From positions 62,001 to 126,000 of the forward strand of contig NZ_JBHTDD010000008.1 of NCBI RefSeq assembly GCF_042666615.1: a stretch of 64,000 nucleotides of DNA, given 5' to 3'. Below the pieces are notes generated by a model. The model saw only the letters and a program-made list of their open reading frames with translations, was not told where the DNA came from and did not search any database. Source of the stretch: KBS50 sp042666615. Lineage in GTDB: Bacteria; Actinomycetota; Actinomycetes; Mycobacteriales; Micromonosporaceae. Numbering within the stretch: position 1 is the first letter of the stretch; each line of letters begins with the position of its first letter. Positions 39,706-47,910 of this stretch are shown here, in pieces. A program made the translations under genes and the position numbers.

Positions 39706-42700
39706 TCAGACGATGGCCATGTCGACGAAGCGCGACAGGTGGAGCTGGGCGGCGACGGTCACGGTGTCTGTCGGTCCGTTCCGGTGTTTCGCGACGATGA
39801 AGTCCGCCTCACCGGCTCGTGGTGACTCCTTGTCGTAGTAGTCGTCCCGGTGCAGGAGGATGACGACGTCCGCGTCCTGCTCGATCGAGTTGTGCACGAC
39901 GATGCCGTTGGCGATGAAGTTGTGGGTGCCGAGGACGGTCGCGTCGTACACCGGCTGCACACCGATGGATTGGACGCTTACCACCTCGTCCCAGAACACG
40001 TCGTTCGTGGCGTGCATCTCCAGGCCGGCGTCGCCCAGCACCTCGGCGACCCTGGACAGCCCCGACCTGCTCGGGGAGCGCTTCGACAGGCTGCTACCGC
40101 GGGCCTTGGTGCCCCTTGCCCCGGCGAACTCCCGATGTGTCGGTCCCTGCTCGGCGAGGGCGGTGCGCACCCGGGTCCACACATCGTCGGAAATCGTGTC
40201 GCGGTTGGCGTAGCGCTTCTGATCCACCAGGCCCGCCAGGCATTCCTGGGTCATTGCCGACCGCTCACCGTGAACGCCGATCTCCCGGAGAAACCGGAGC
40301 TGATCGTCACCACCCGAGATCACCAGGCGGTAGTCGTCGCGGTGTCCCCTCTTGCTGACGGCCTTGACGGACGTCTGGATCCCGAACCGCAGGCACAGCA
40401 GGGCCAGCTGGTCGATCATTCTCCGACTGGTCGACGCGTAGTAGATCCGCGCCTGCTCACCCTCGACGTCCCACCGGACAGAGCCGCCACTGCCCCACAG
40501 GTGGCGAAGGAAGGTCGCAACCTGGCGCTTGGGAAGCGAGAACACCTCGTCGGGAATGGACTTCTCGCGACCACACAGACCTGCCAGCCTGATCACCTCG
40601 GGTTCCGGCCGCTCCACCGTGACCAGCGGGGCAGGCACGTGCCGAGGACAGGCGATCCGCGCCCCGGGCGCCAGCTCTCCGAGCGGTCGCCAGCCGTCGA
40701 TGGTGAGGAACGGGTGGTTGGCGGTTGCCTCCACCGTGCGGCCCGACGCGAGCCGCAGCGTGAACGCCTCCTTCATGCCACTCGGAAAGGCGTGTGTCAT
40801 CGGTTTCGCCGTGTATCGAAGCTTCTCGTCCGCCGACCACACCGGGATGTTCGTCGCGCCGCTGGACAGCAACTCGCCGATGGTCGTCTCCGTCCCGGAG
40901 TCCGCCCGCAGGATCCGGGTTCCGGCCGTCAGGCAACCACTCTCCCGCAGGTCGGACAACTGGGGTCGCTTGTCGGTGCGCTGCTCTGGGCCACGGTTCA
41001 GCTGGCTGACCGCGATGACGGGGCACTCGACCTCCTTCGCCAGGAGCTTGAGACCCCGGGACAGCTCGGCGACCTCCTGCTGCCGACTCTCTGTGCGCTT
41101 CGGCGAACTCATCAGCTGGAGATAGTCGACCACGATCATCTTCAGGTCGTGCCGCTGCTTGAGCCGGCGGGCCTTCGCCCGGATCTCCATGAGGTTCATG
41201 TTCGGCGTGTCGTCGACGAACAGCGGCGCCTCGCTGATCTCCCCCATGCACCGGGCGAGCTTGGTCCAGTCGTCGTCGGAGAGCTGCCCGCTGCGCAACA
41301 CGTGCAGCGGCACCCGGGCCTCGGCCGAGAGCAACCGCATGACGATCTCCACCTTGCTCATTTCCAGTGAGAAGATGGCCGCCGCCTGGTTAGCCCTGAT
41401 GGCGGAGTTCCGGGCAAAATCCATCGATGCCGTTGAGTTGTGCGTGGGGATCATCGATCGTCCGGCCAGATACAGGTGATCGGCGTTGTCCACCGTCACG
41501 CAGCGCACCGGCACACTCGCTATCGGGCGCGCATCCACGATGTACCGGCTTCCGGCACCGGTGTCGTCCACCCCACGACGCCGGTTGGCGTGCGCCTCAC
41601 GCTTCCTCGGCAACCGGAACACGTCGTCGGTCGTGGTGAAGTTCAGGTTGTAGGCGACGGACGATTCCGCGGTACGTCCCTTGACCCGCTTCCGGGTGAC
41701 CGAGCACCGGTAGCCGAGGCTCACGATCAACTCGTGGACGTCATCAGCGAGCCGCCGCGAGGTAGTGGTGAACTGAGGGCTGCCCGTGTTGGTGACGGTG
41801 CCGTCGGTGTCAAGCAGCCCGGCCAACAGCGCTCGCCGCTGCCGTTCTGACGCCCGTAGGTAATCGTGCGGGATGTGCTTGTTTCCGAGCAGCATGTTCG
41901 CCCGCAACGCACCCACAAGTGACGTGTTCGACGCGTGATGACACCGGCGGGTCGCCGCCCGTCCGATGTGGCTGGCGGTCACCCGCCCACAGTCGGGACA
42001 TCCCGTGGGCGGGGGTTTGGGCAGACCACGAGACCGGCCCCCGCAGGATGAACCACAGCTGTGTGCGGCCAACGACTGCGGCTCGAACGACTTTCCACAC
42101 CTGACGCAGCCACGAGACCTGAGGGGAGGAAGCGCCGGTGGCCGGATTGAGTAAACCATCGGACCGCTGTGCTGCACGCGGTAGCCGTCCGCCCCGATCC
42201 CATGAACGATCTCCGGGTCAACGGTGGTGAAACGCGCCGCGCCGGTATGCCCGTCACCGAGCCACACCCCGAGTGTGTACGGCGCGATTGGTAGCTCACG
42301 CTCAGGTAGTTGGATGGGAGCGGAGTTCCCGACAGCGTGGTTCAACCGGTCACCATCCGCCCGCAGGGTGCTCGCGATCTGTTCGGTTGTCACCACGTCC
42401 CCGTACGTCACCAGGCGGTCGGGCTTGGCAGTAACCTTGGCGCGAAAAGTGGCTACGGCCTCACGTGCGTCCGCATCCCATTGGTAGGCGGGCGGCCGTT
42501 GGCTGCGCTGCCGACGGCTCGCCCTGGTGGTCGTCTTCCACAGGTGCTCAGCGTCGGCGACGATCACTGATCCGTCGGAAAATTCGATCTCGTAGCAAGG
42601 ACGACCGTGCATCACCTCGAAGGCGTGGGTGACGGTAGTCGGTCGCCCGTCCCCGCCCAGCAACCGGTCACCGGCCTTGACCTCGCCCATGGTGGTCCAG

Positions 42701-43464
42701 CCGTCCGGGGTGGGCAACGGCGTGTCGAGGGCGAGTGCCTTGCCAAGTCCAGGCCGACCGGCCACGATGATCAACTGGCCAGGGTGCAGGCCGTTGAGCA
42801 GGCGGTCGAGGTCGGTGAAGCCGGTCGGCACACCGGTCATCACGCCACCCTGGGCACCCACCGCCTCGATCTCGTCGAGGGTGGGTTGCAGCATGTCGGC
42901 GAGCACCGCGAAGTCCTCGCTGACCCGCTTCTCGGTGACGTCGTAGACGGCCTGTTGGGCCAGGTCGACGATGTCGTCGACGTCCCGCCCACCACCCGCG
43001 GCCGAGCCGTAGCCGAGCTGCACGATGCGGGTGCCCGCCTCGACCAACCGGCGGAGCACGGCACGCTCGGCGACGATGCGGGCGTAGTAGGCGGCGTTGG
43101 CCGCGGTGGGGACGCTGGCGATCAGGGTGTGCAGATACGGAGCGCCGCCGATGCGGACCAGTTCCCCGGCGTCGGCCAGGGTGGCGGCCACGGTGATGAT
43201 GTCGGCCGGCTCGCCCCGGCCGTAGAGGTCGAGGATCGTATCGAAGATGGTGGCGTGCACCGGGCGGTAGAAGTCACCGGTCTTGAGGATCTCCACGACG
43301 TCGGCGATCGCGTCCTTGGACAACAGCATGCCGCCGAGCACGCACTGCTCCGCCGCGATGTCCTGGGGCGGCGTCTTGTCGAACTGGCCGCCGCTCTGCC
43401 CGGACGAGGGCGGTGGCGGAGCGATCGGGTGGATCTCCGCCCGCGCGCCGTCGGTGACCGACAC
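39706..43464 (-). CDS. dnaB: Replicative DNA helicase DnaB precursor with two inteins
   Basis: 1252-residue precursor. Extein parts: residues 1-242 (N-terminal helical domain with IAAEQCVLGGMLLSKDAIADV, linker, and start of the RecA-like domain up to GRPGLGK), 677-843 (STASMDFARN, FSLEMSK, VVDYLQLM, AVSQLNRGPE, LSDLRESG) and 1193-1252 (SIEQDADVVILLHRDDYY, FIVAKHRNGPT). Joined they give a normal 469-residue DnaB. Intein 1 interrupts the Walker A motif and intein 2 the SDLRESG/SIEQDAD site, so no helicase works until both splice. GTG 43464 has GGAGG-rich sequence just upstream; the frame opens at 44034 but the extra part is not protein-like. Confidence 0.96.
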   Translation of the reverse strand: MSVTDGARAEIHPIAPPPPSSGQSGGQFDKTPPQDIAAEQCVLGGMLLSKDAIADVVEILKTGDFYRPVHATIFDTILDLYGRGEPADIITVAATLADAGELVRIGGAPYLHTLIASVPTAANAAYYARIVAERAVLRRLVEAGTRIVQLGYGSAAGGGRDVDDIVDLAQQAVYDVTEKRVSEDFAVLADMLQPTLDEIEAVGAQGGVMTGVPTGFTDLDRLLNGLHPGQLIIVAGRPGLGKALALDTPLPTPDGWTTMGEVKAGDRLLGGDGRPTTVTHAFEVMHGRPCYEIEFSDGSVIVADAEHLWKTTTRASRRQRSQRPPAYQWDADAREAVATFRAKVTAKPDRLVTYGDVVTTEQIASTLRADGDRLNHAVGNSAPIQLPERELPIAPYTLGVWLGDGHTGAARFTTVDPEIVHGIGADGYRVQHSGPMVYSIRPPALPPLRSRGCVRCGKSFEPQSLAAHSCGSSCGGRSRGLPKPPPTGCPDCGRVTASHIGRAATRRCHHASNTSLVGALRANMLLGNKHIPHDYLRASERQRRALLAGLLDTDGTVTNTGSPQFTTTSRRLADDVHELIVSLGYRCSVTRKRVKGRTAESSVAYNLNFTTTDDVFRLPRKREAHANRRRGVDDTGAGSRYIVDARPIASVPVRCVTVDNADHLYLAGRSMIPTHNSTASMDFARNSAIRANQAAAIFSLEMSKVEIVMRLLSAEARVPLHVLRSGQLSDDDWTKLARCMGEISEAPLFVDDTPNMNLMEIRAKARRLKQRHDLKMIVVDYLQLMSSPKRTESRQQEVAELSRGLKLLAKEVECPVIAVSQLNRGPEQRTDKRPQLSDLRESGCLTAGTRILRADSGTETTIGELLSSGATNIPVWSADEKLRYTAKPMTHAFPSGMKEAFTLRLASGRTVEATANHPFLTIDGWRPLGELAPGARIACPRHVPAPLVTVERPEPEVIRLAGLCGREKSIPDEVFSLPKRQVATFLRHLWGSGGSVRWDVEGEQARIYYASTSRRMIDQLALLCLRFGIQTSVKAVSKRGHRDDYRLVISGGDDQLRFLREIGVHGERSAMTQECLAGLVDQKRYANRDTISDDVWTRVRTALAEQGPTHREFAGARGTKARGSSLSKRSPSRSGLSRVAEVLGDAGLEMHATNDVFWDEVVSVQSIGVQPVYDATVLGTHNFIANGIVVHNSIEQDADVVILLHRDDYYDKESPRAGEADFIVAKHRNGPTDTVTVAAQLHLSRFVDMAIV
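39889..40935 (-). mobile_element. Intein 2 in DnaB (class 1, endonuclease probably dead)
   Basis: 349 residues, precursor positions 844-1192. Begins CLTAGTRIL (Cys1), block B TANHPFLT, block F VYDATVLGTHNFIANG, ends VVHN with Ser as +1, so splicing residues are complete. The two LAGLIDADG helices are degraded: IRLAGLCGREKS and HLWGSGGSV lack the acidic residues that bind metal. It should splice but not home. Confidence 0.9.
41437..42738 (-). mobile_element. Intein 1 in DnaB Walker A (class 3 features, LAGLIDADG, zinc-finger insert)
   Basis: 434 residues, precursor positions 243-676. Begins ALALDTPLPTPDGW, so residue 1 is Ala, not Cys. It has Trp309 in block B (ADAEHLWKT), Cys655 in block F (VRCVTVD) and Thr674 before the terminal HN: the WCT set of class 3 inteins, in which the block F Cys starts splicing. 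+1 residue is Ser. LAGLIDADG motifs keep their acids (LGVWLGDGH, LLAGLLDTDG), so homing activity is plausible. A Cys/His-rich insert (residues 453-510) resembles two zinc fingers. Confidence 0.88.
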
Positions 43465-43856
43465 GGCTCCCCCCTCCGGTGCATCGGCACTGCCCCAAGG
43501 ATCACCCTGGGGTCTGACAATCCGCAGTGACCGCGACTTCCGTGCGGCGGGGGACTCCGCGGCGGGTCGGGCCCGGATCAACACGATACGGAACCGCACG
43601 TCAACGGCCCAAACGAGCCGGTGGACGAGCCTCGGGACAACCTGTGGACAGCAAGCCTCCGCCTGTGTGTACGCCTGTGCACAGGATGTGGAAAACAGTT
43701 GGGGACGGTCCACAAAAGCCCTGCTGACGTGGGCGGATACGGTCCCCAGCATGTGGAGGGTGGAAACTCGACATGACCTCGACCGCACCTCTGCCGTACG
43801 ATCGACCGCGAACGTATGCCCGCTGACTCCATCTCCCGGGAAGGGATTCGCCGGCC
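43465..43856. promoter_or_regulatory. Divergent control region between dnaB and the membrane-protein gene
   Basis: 392 bp. DnaA-box-like sites: TGTGGACAG (43643-43651), TGTGGAAAA (43687-43695), and GGTCCACAA (43708-43716), plus the 12-bp palindrome CCTGTGCACAGG (43674-43685). For the plus-strand gene TGACCT (43774-43779) and TACGAT (43797-43802), spacer 17, look like a promoter. For dnaB, ACGATA at 43582-43587 (TATCGT on the minus strand) is a possible -10. Confidence 0.45.
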
Positions 43857-45572
43857 GTGGACTACCGGGACTGGGGAAGCGCGGACCGCACCCGGCGTAG
43901 CGGGTACTCCGGCGCCCTCCCGGACGAGGGTCCCGGTGATGTCGACGAGGCGGGTTATCCCGCTCCCCGCAGCCGCGCCGCGCGCCGCCGGTTGGGCGCG
44001 GACTCCGCCCAGCGATACGTGCCCGATTGGGCACGGGAGGACCCGCCGGTCAGTACCGGTGGAGGGCGTCACCGGTACGCGGAGGAAGAGGAGCCGGCGT
44101 CGCGGTCCGCCGGCCGGCGGGCCCGGTGGGAGTCGACCGAGACGACCGCCAGTTGGCAACGGGCGACCGAGACGGATGGCTGGTCGGCGGACCCGCCGGC
44201 GCTGGCCCGCGAACCCGAATCCAGCGAGTGGGCGAGCCTGTCGGCACGATCGAGCTACCGGCAGCCGGAGCGGGGCGAATGGGCAGCTCTCTCGGCCCGA
44301 CCGGCGGACGTGCCGAGACCCAACCCGGAGCCGGTCTCCGGCGGTTGGTCGCTGGGAGCTCACCAGGACGAGCGTCCGGCCCGGCACGCGGCCGGCGGCC
44401 GGCGACGCGCTCGCGAGGACGACGACGGCGGTGCCGTGCATCGGAGGGTGGCAACGGGCTACGGCGAGGCGGATCCGCAGCCGGTGACCGACGTCGGCCC
44501 GTCGGGGTCGACCCACGGACGGCGGCGGAACCGCGCGGCCGAGGCTGACAACTGGGAGAACAGACCGGCCGTCGATCCCTGGGAGCAGGTCCCCCCGTCC
44601 GATCCGTGGGCCCGACCGGACGACACCTCCGTCGGTGCCTGGCGGTGGGACGGCGGAAGCGACTCCACGACCGAGACCGGTCAGTGGGGACGGCTCAGCG
44701 ACGAGACCCGGGAGTGGACCAGGGAGCCGGAGACCGAGGAGCCGACCGAGGGCAACCGACGGTACGGCCGACGCGAGACATTCTGGTCGGGCACCAGGCT
44801 GGCGGGTGACGACCCACGGTGGATGGACACCCCGGCCGCGGCACCACGATCACCCGTCGTGGAATATTCGGAGTCGAGCCCCTGGTCCGCACCCGGCACC
44901 GCGCGTCGTGCCGACCGGCGCGGCACGACGACCGGCGCCGGACGGCGGACCGGCGGTGCCGAGCGGCGGGGTGCACCGCGACGGAGCGGGTCGACGGAGG
45001 CGGACCGGCGTGGCGGTTCCGAGCGGCGGACCGCGGCCAGGTCCTCGACGCGGCGGAGCGACCCCGGGAGCGCGACACGGCGGGCCGACACCGGGACCGC
45101 CGTGCGGCGAGCCCCGGTCGCCGCCCCCCGCCGTCCCGGGACCGTGCCGGACCGGCGACGGTCGTCGACCGTCGTGGACCGGGCGGCCATCCGCCGGTTG
45201 GAACGGGACCTCGTCGAGCGGGAGCGCGGCGGGCTGCCGGCCGCGCTGTTCTCAACCGTCGCCTGGTACGTCGCTCCACTGCTCGTGCTGTTCGGCTGGC
45301 TGCTGACGGTGGATGGCCGCGCGCCGACCGGCTGCGTCACGGACGTCAGCGGCGGCGGATGCGAATCCCCCCGGGCAGAGGCGTTGGCGTCGGTGCTCGG
45401 CGGGACGCCACAGTTCGGGGCGGCCCTGCTCGCCAGCCTGCTGATCGCGATAGTCCTGCGTCGGGCGGGGGGCAACTGGCGAGCCGCCACGGTGGGCCTG
45501 GTCGCCGCCGTCGTGGGTGGCGGCCTGTCCACCGTCCTGTTCAGTGCCATGAGCGACGGTCCGGTGGGCTGA
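43857..45572 (+). CDS. Large disordered protein with C-terminal membrane helices
   Basis: 571 residues. The first 450 are rich in Arg, Asp, Glu, Trp, Ser and Gly without clear fold; Trp recurs (ESSEWASLSARS, ERGEWAALSARP, VDPWEQVPPSDPWARP), and a later part is RR-rich. Three membrane helices lie at the end: LFSTVAWYVAPLLVLFGWLLTV, FGAALLASLLIAIVLRRA and ATVGLVAAVVGGGLSTVLFSA, with a short Cys-containing loop (GCVTDVSGGGCES) between the first two. GTG start with GGAAGGGA 10 nt upstream. It is inserted between rplI and dnaB on the other strand. I do not recognise a family. Confidence 0.7.
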   Translation: MDYRDWGSADRTRRSGYSGALPDEGPGDVDEAGYPAPRSRAARRRLGADSAQRYVPDWAREDPPVSTGGGRHRYAEEEEPASRSAGRRARWESTETTASWQRATETDGWSADPPALAREPESSEWASLSARSSYRQPERGEWAALSARPADVPRPNPEPVSGGWSLGAHQDERPARHAAGGRRRAREDDDGGAVHRRVATGYGEADPQPVTDVGPSGSTHGRRRNRAAEADNWENRPAVDPWEQVPPSDPWARPDDTSVGAWRWDGGSDSTTETGQWGRLSDETREWTREPETEEPTEGNRRYGRRETFWSGTRLAGDDPRWMDTPAAAPRSPVVEYSESSPWSAPGTARRADRRGTTTGAGRRTGGAERRGAPRRSGSTEADRRGGSERRTAARSSTRRSDPGSATRRADTGTAVRRAPVAAPRRPGTVPDRRRSSTVVDRAAIRRLERDLVERERGGLPAALFSTVAWYVAPLLVLFGWLLTVDGRAPTGCVTDVSGGGCESPRAEALASVLGGTPQFGAALLASLLIAIVLRRAGGNWRAATVGLVAAVVGGGLSTVLFSAMSDGPVG

Positions 45573-45593
45573 CCTCGATCCCGGGAAACGCGT

Positions 45594-45624
45594 CAGGGGT
45601 GCCGCGCCGATGGCGCGACACCCC
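45594..45624. terminator. Bidirectional terminator hairpin
   Basis: AGGGGTG and CACCCCT, then CGCGCC and GGCGCG across a single mismatch, loop GAT. Between the convergent membrane-protein gene and rplI. Confidence 0.7.
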
Positions 45625-45636
45625 TGTGGCCGGTGG

Positions 45637-46086
45637 TTACTTCCCCGGCACCACGTTGAGGTCGAACCGGGCGGTCACTTCCGGGTGCAGGCGGACCCGC
45701 ACCGGATAGGAACCGAGCGCCTTGATGTGGCTGGGCATGTCCAGCCGACGCCGGTCGAGGGCTGGTCCGCCGGCCGCCTTGACGGCGGTCACGACCTCGG
45801 CCGGGGTGACCGAACCGAAGAGACGCCCGCCGTCGCCGGCCCGGGCCGCCAGGTTGACCTTGAGGCCCTCGAGCTGACCCTTCAGCTCGTTGGCGTGGTC
45901 CAGATTGCGCACCTCACGGGCGTTGCGGGCCCGCTTGATGACCGAGACCTGCTTCTCGGCGCCCTTGGTCCAGGCGATCGCGAAGCCCTGCGGGAGCAGG
46001 TAGTTCCGGCCGTAGCCGTCCTTGACCTCCACGATGTCGCCGGGACCGCCGAGGCCGGAGACCTCCTGAGTGAGGATGATCTTCAT
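45637..46086 (-). CDS. rplI: 50S ribosomal protein L9
   Basis: 149 residues, standard length. N-terminal domain MKIILTQEVSGLGGPGDIVEVKDGYGRNYLLPQGFAIAWT with the conserved GxGRN-type rRNA contact, a central long helix (KGQLEGLKVNLAARAGDGGRLFGSVT) and C-terminal domain LGSYPVRVRLHPEVTARFDLNVVP. Last gene of rpsF-ssb-rpsR-rplI, 14 bp after rpsR. Confidence 0.98.
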   Translation of the reverse strand: MKIILTQEVSGLGGPGDIVEVKDGYGRNYLLPQGFAIAWTKGAEKQVSVIKRARNAREVRNLDHANELKGQLEGLKVNLAARAGDGGRLFGSVTPAEVVTAVKAAGGPALDRRRLDMPSHIKALGSYPVRVRLHPEVTARFDLNVVPGK

Positions 46087-46100
46087 TGCGATGGCCTCCC

Positions 46101-46340
46101 TCAGCGCGCCGTGGCCGTGTAGGGCAGGAGCGCCATCTCGCGGGCGTTCTTGACCGCGCGGGCGATCTGCCGCTGCTGCTGGGACGTCACCCCGGTCACC
46201 CGCCGAGCGCGGATCTTGCCTCGGTCGGAGATGAACTTGCGCAGCAGCGCGGTGTCCTTGTAGTCGATGTAGGTGATCCCGTCCTTGTCGAGCGGGTTCA
46301 CCTTCTTCTTCGGCTTGCGCAGTGCCGCAGCCTTTGCCAT
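46101..46340 (-). CDS. rpsR: 30S ribosomal protein S18
   Basis: 79 residues. MAKAAALRKPKKKVNPL, then ITYIDYKDTALLRKFISDRGKIRARRVTGVTSQQQRQIARAVKNAREMALLPY, the complete S18 signature. No zinc-binding Cys (the Cys-free paralogue form). ATG 46340 has AGGAG about 11 nt upstream. Heterodimer partner of S6 on the 30S platform. The frame opens far upstream but only as a shadow of ssb. Confidence 0.97.
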   Translation of the reverse strand: MAKAAALRKPKKKVNPLDKDGITYIDYKDTALLRKFISDRGKIRARRVTGVTSQQQRQIARAVKNAREMALLPYTATAR

Positions 46341-46383
46341 TGCTCTTGCTCCTGTGTGCGATCTCGGTGCCGGGACGGCACCG

Positions 46384-46899
46384 TCAGAACGGGGGCTCGT
46401 CGTCGAAGTTGCCGCCCGAGGAGGACGAGGAGGACGGCGTGGCCGTGGCCCAGGGGTCGTCGAAGTTTCCACCGCGACCCTGGCCACCGCCACCGCCACC
46501 GGAGGCCCCGAAGCCGCCGCCACCGCCACCGGAGCGGGACATCTTCTGCACCTTCGCTGTGGCGTACCGCAGCGACGGGCCGATCTCGTCGACCTCCAGC
46601 TCGATGACCGTGCGCTTCTCGCCCTCACGGGTCTCGTAGGACCGCTGACGCAGCCGGCCCGACACGATCACCCGGGCGCCACGCTGCAGCGACTCGGCCA
46701 CATGCTCCGCCGCCTGCCGCCACACGGTGCAGGAGAGGAAGAGCGGCTCGCCGTCCTTCCACTCACCGGAGGCCTTGTCCATGAACCGGGGCGTCGAGGC
46801 GACGCGGAACTTGGCGACCGCGGCGCCGGAGGGGGTGAACCGCAACTCGGGGTCATCGGTCAGATTGCCGATGACCGTGATGGTGGTGTCTCCTGCCAT
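46384..46899 (-). CDS. ssb: Single-stranded DNA-binding protein
   Basis: 171 residues. OB-fold (about 1-115): TTITVIGNLTDDPELRFTPSGAAVAKFRVAS, WRQAAEHVAESLQRGARVIVSGRLRQRSY. A Gly-rich flexible tail and the acidic tip DDEPPF, which recruits repair and replication proteins, follow. GAGGAG lies 6 nt before the ATG at 46899; an ATG at 46905 and frame start 46917 are less likely. Sits between rpsF and rpsR as in most bacteria. Confidence 0.97.
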   Translation of the reverse strand: MAGDTTITVIGNLTDDPELRFTPSGAAVAKFRVASTPRFMDKASGEWKDGEPLFLSCTVWRQAAEHVAESLQRGARVIVSGRLRQRSYETREGEKRTVIELEVDEIGPSLRYATAKVQKMSRSGGGGGGFGASGGGGGGQGRGGNFDDPWATATPSSSSSSGGNFDDEPPF

Positions 46900-46995
46900 G
46901 ACCATCTCCTCGCGCACACATCAGTCTCTGTGCGAACAGGCTGCCAGAGCCGTGCGACAGAGCCGATGAGGCTGATCGGGCGAGCCGGGATGCGC

Positions 46996-47286
46996 TCAGC
47001 GCATCTCCGGCCGGATGACCTTGGTACGCAGCACCGACTCATTGAGTCGCAGCTGGCGGTCCAGCTCAGCCACCGCCGCAGGCGTGGCCTGCAGATCGAT
47101 GACGGCGTAGATACCCTCGGCCTTCTTGTTGATCTCGTACGCGAGGCGCCGGCGGCCCCACACGTCGAGCTTCTCCACCGAGCCGCCCGCGGTCCGGATC
47201 ACGTTCAGGTACGTGTCGAGCGACGGGGCGACGGTGCGCTCCTCGAGACTGGGGTCGAGGATCACCATGACTTCGTAATGACGCAA
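46996..47286 (-). CDS. rpsF: 30S ribosomal protein S6
   Basis: 96 residues. HYEVMVILDPSLEERTV, then GGSVEKLDVWGRRRLAYEINKKAEGIYAVIDLQA, full S6 fold. Starts with TTG at 47286 with AGGAGG 10 nt upstream; the TTG is the only in-frame start near the conserved RHYE N-terminus. First gene of the ribosomal/ssb operon, with a long leader of about 420 nt. Confidence 0.97.
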   Translation of the reverse strand: MRHYEVMVILDPSLEERTVAPSLDTYLNVIRTAGGSVEKLDVWGRRRLAYEINKKAEGIYAVIDLQATPAAVAELDRQLRLNESVLRTKVIRPEMR

Positions 47287-47743
47287 GACGTGCTCACCTC
47301 CTGTGGGCTATGCGGCCACGGTCCTTCCGTGGCAGGAGGTCGTGCGTCGTCGCCGGCACCCACGATCCTCGCGGCTCCGGACAACCTGACCAGGATAGCC
47401 GGCCGCCGTCCGCCGGGCATCCGCAGGTGGGGCACGCGACATCCACGGCGGGAAGACCGGACACCCGGTGGCACGACGGCCACGCGTTCTGCCGTACGCG
47501 GCCTGCCGTACGCGGCCACTTCGGGCAACAGAACGGGCCTCCCCTCGCCGCACGGCGATGGAGAGGCCCGGATCGGCAGTCCGCCGTGGCGGTGCTGCCG
47601 AGCCGCGGGGCGCCCCCGTCCGCATTCCTTGGGTGGGACCTGGGGAGGAACGACCACACCGATGAGGTTGGACGGCTGGCGCCCCGCGGAGCCTGTGGAG
47701 TTCTGTAACGCCAAGATAGCACGATTTGCACTTTGAGAGGCAA
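47287..47743 (-). promoter_or_regulatory. Promoter and long leader of the rpsF operon
   Basis: On the minus strand TTGCCT (47738-47743) and TATCTT (47713-47718), spacer 19, look like a promoter; its AT-rich setting stands out. The implied leader is about 420 nt. It contains a strong hairpin with CGGGCCTC/GAGGCCCG arms (near 47544-47580), two copies of CTGCCGTACGCGGC (near 47500-47530), and a hairpin GCCACGG-loop-CCGTGGC (47315-47333) just before the ribosome site. S6:S18 autoregulation is known for this operon in other bacteria, but I could not match its motif with certainty. The rest of the gap to 47910 holds only the nfo promoter. Confidence 0.45.
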
Positions 47744-47910
47744 TCGCCCGAATTATTCGACCGAATCCGGGCTGGCCCCGCCCTCGCCTTCCATCCGCTC
47801 AACGAGCTGGATCGGACCGGAGTGACGGTGGACGGCGGATCGCCGCCGCCTCGCGGATCGCCGGCCCACCCGCCCCCGTCGCGTCGGCCCCGCGACGTAG
47901 GCTCGCCCCC

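Noticed and set aside
43465..44034. N-terminal extension of DnaB up to 44034
   Set aside because: The extra 190 residues are Arg/Pro/Gly-rich and not DnaB-like; GTG 43464 has a ribosome site and the right N-terminus.
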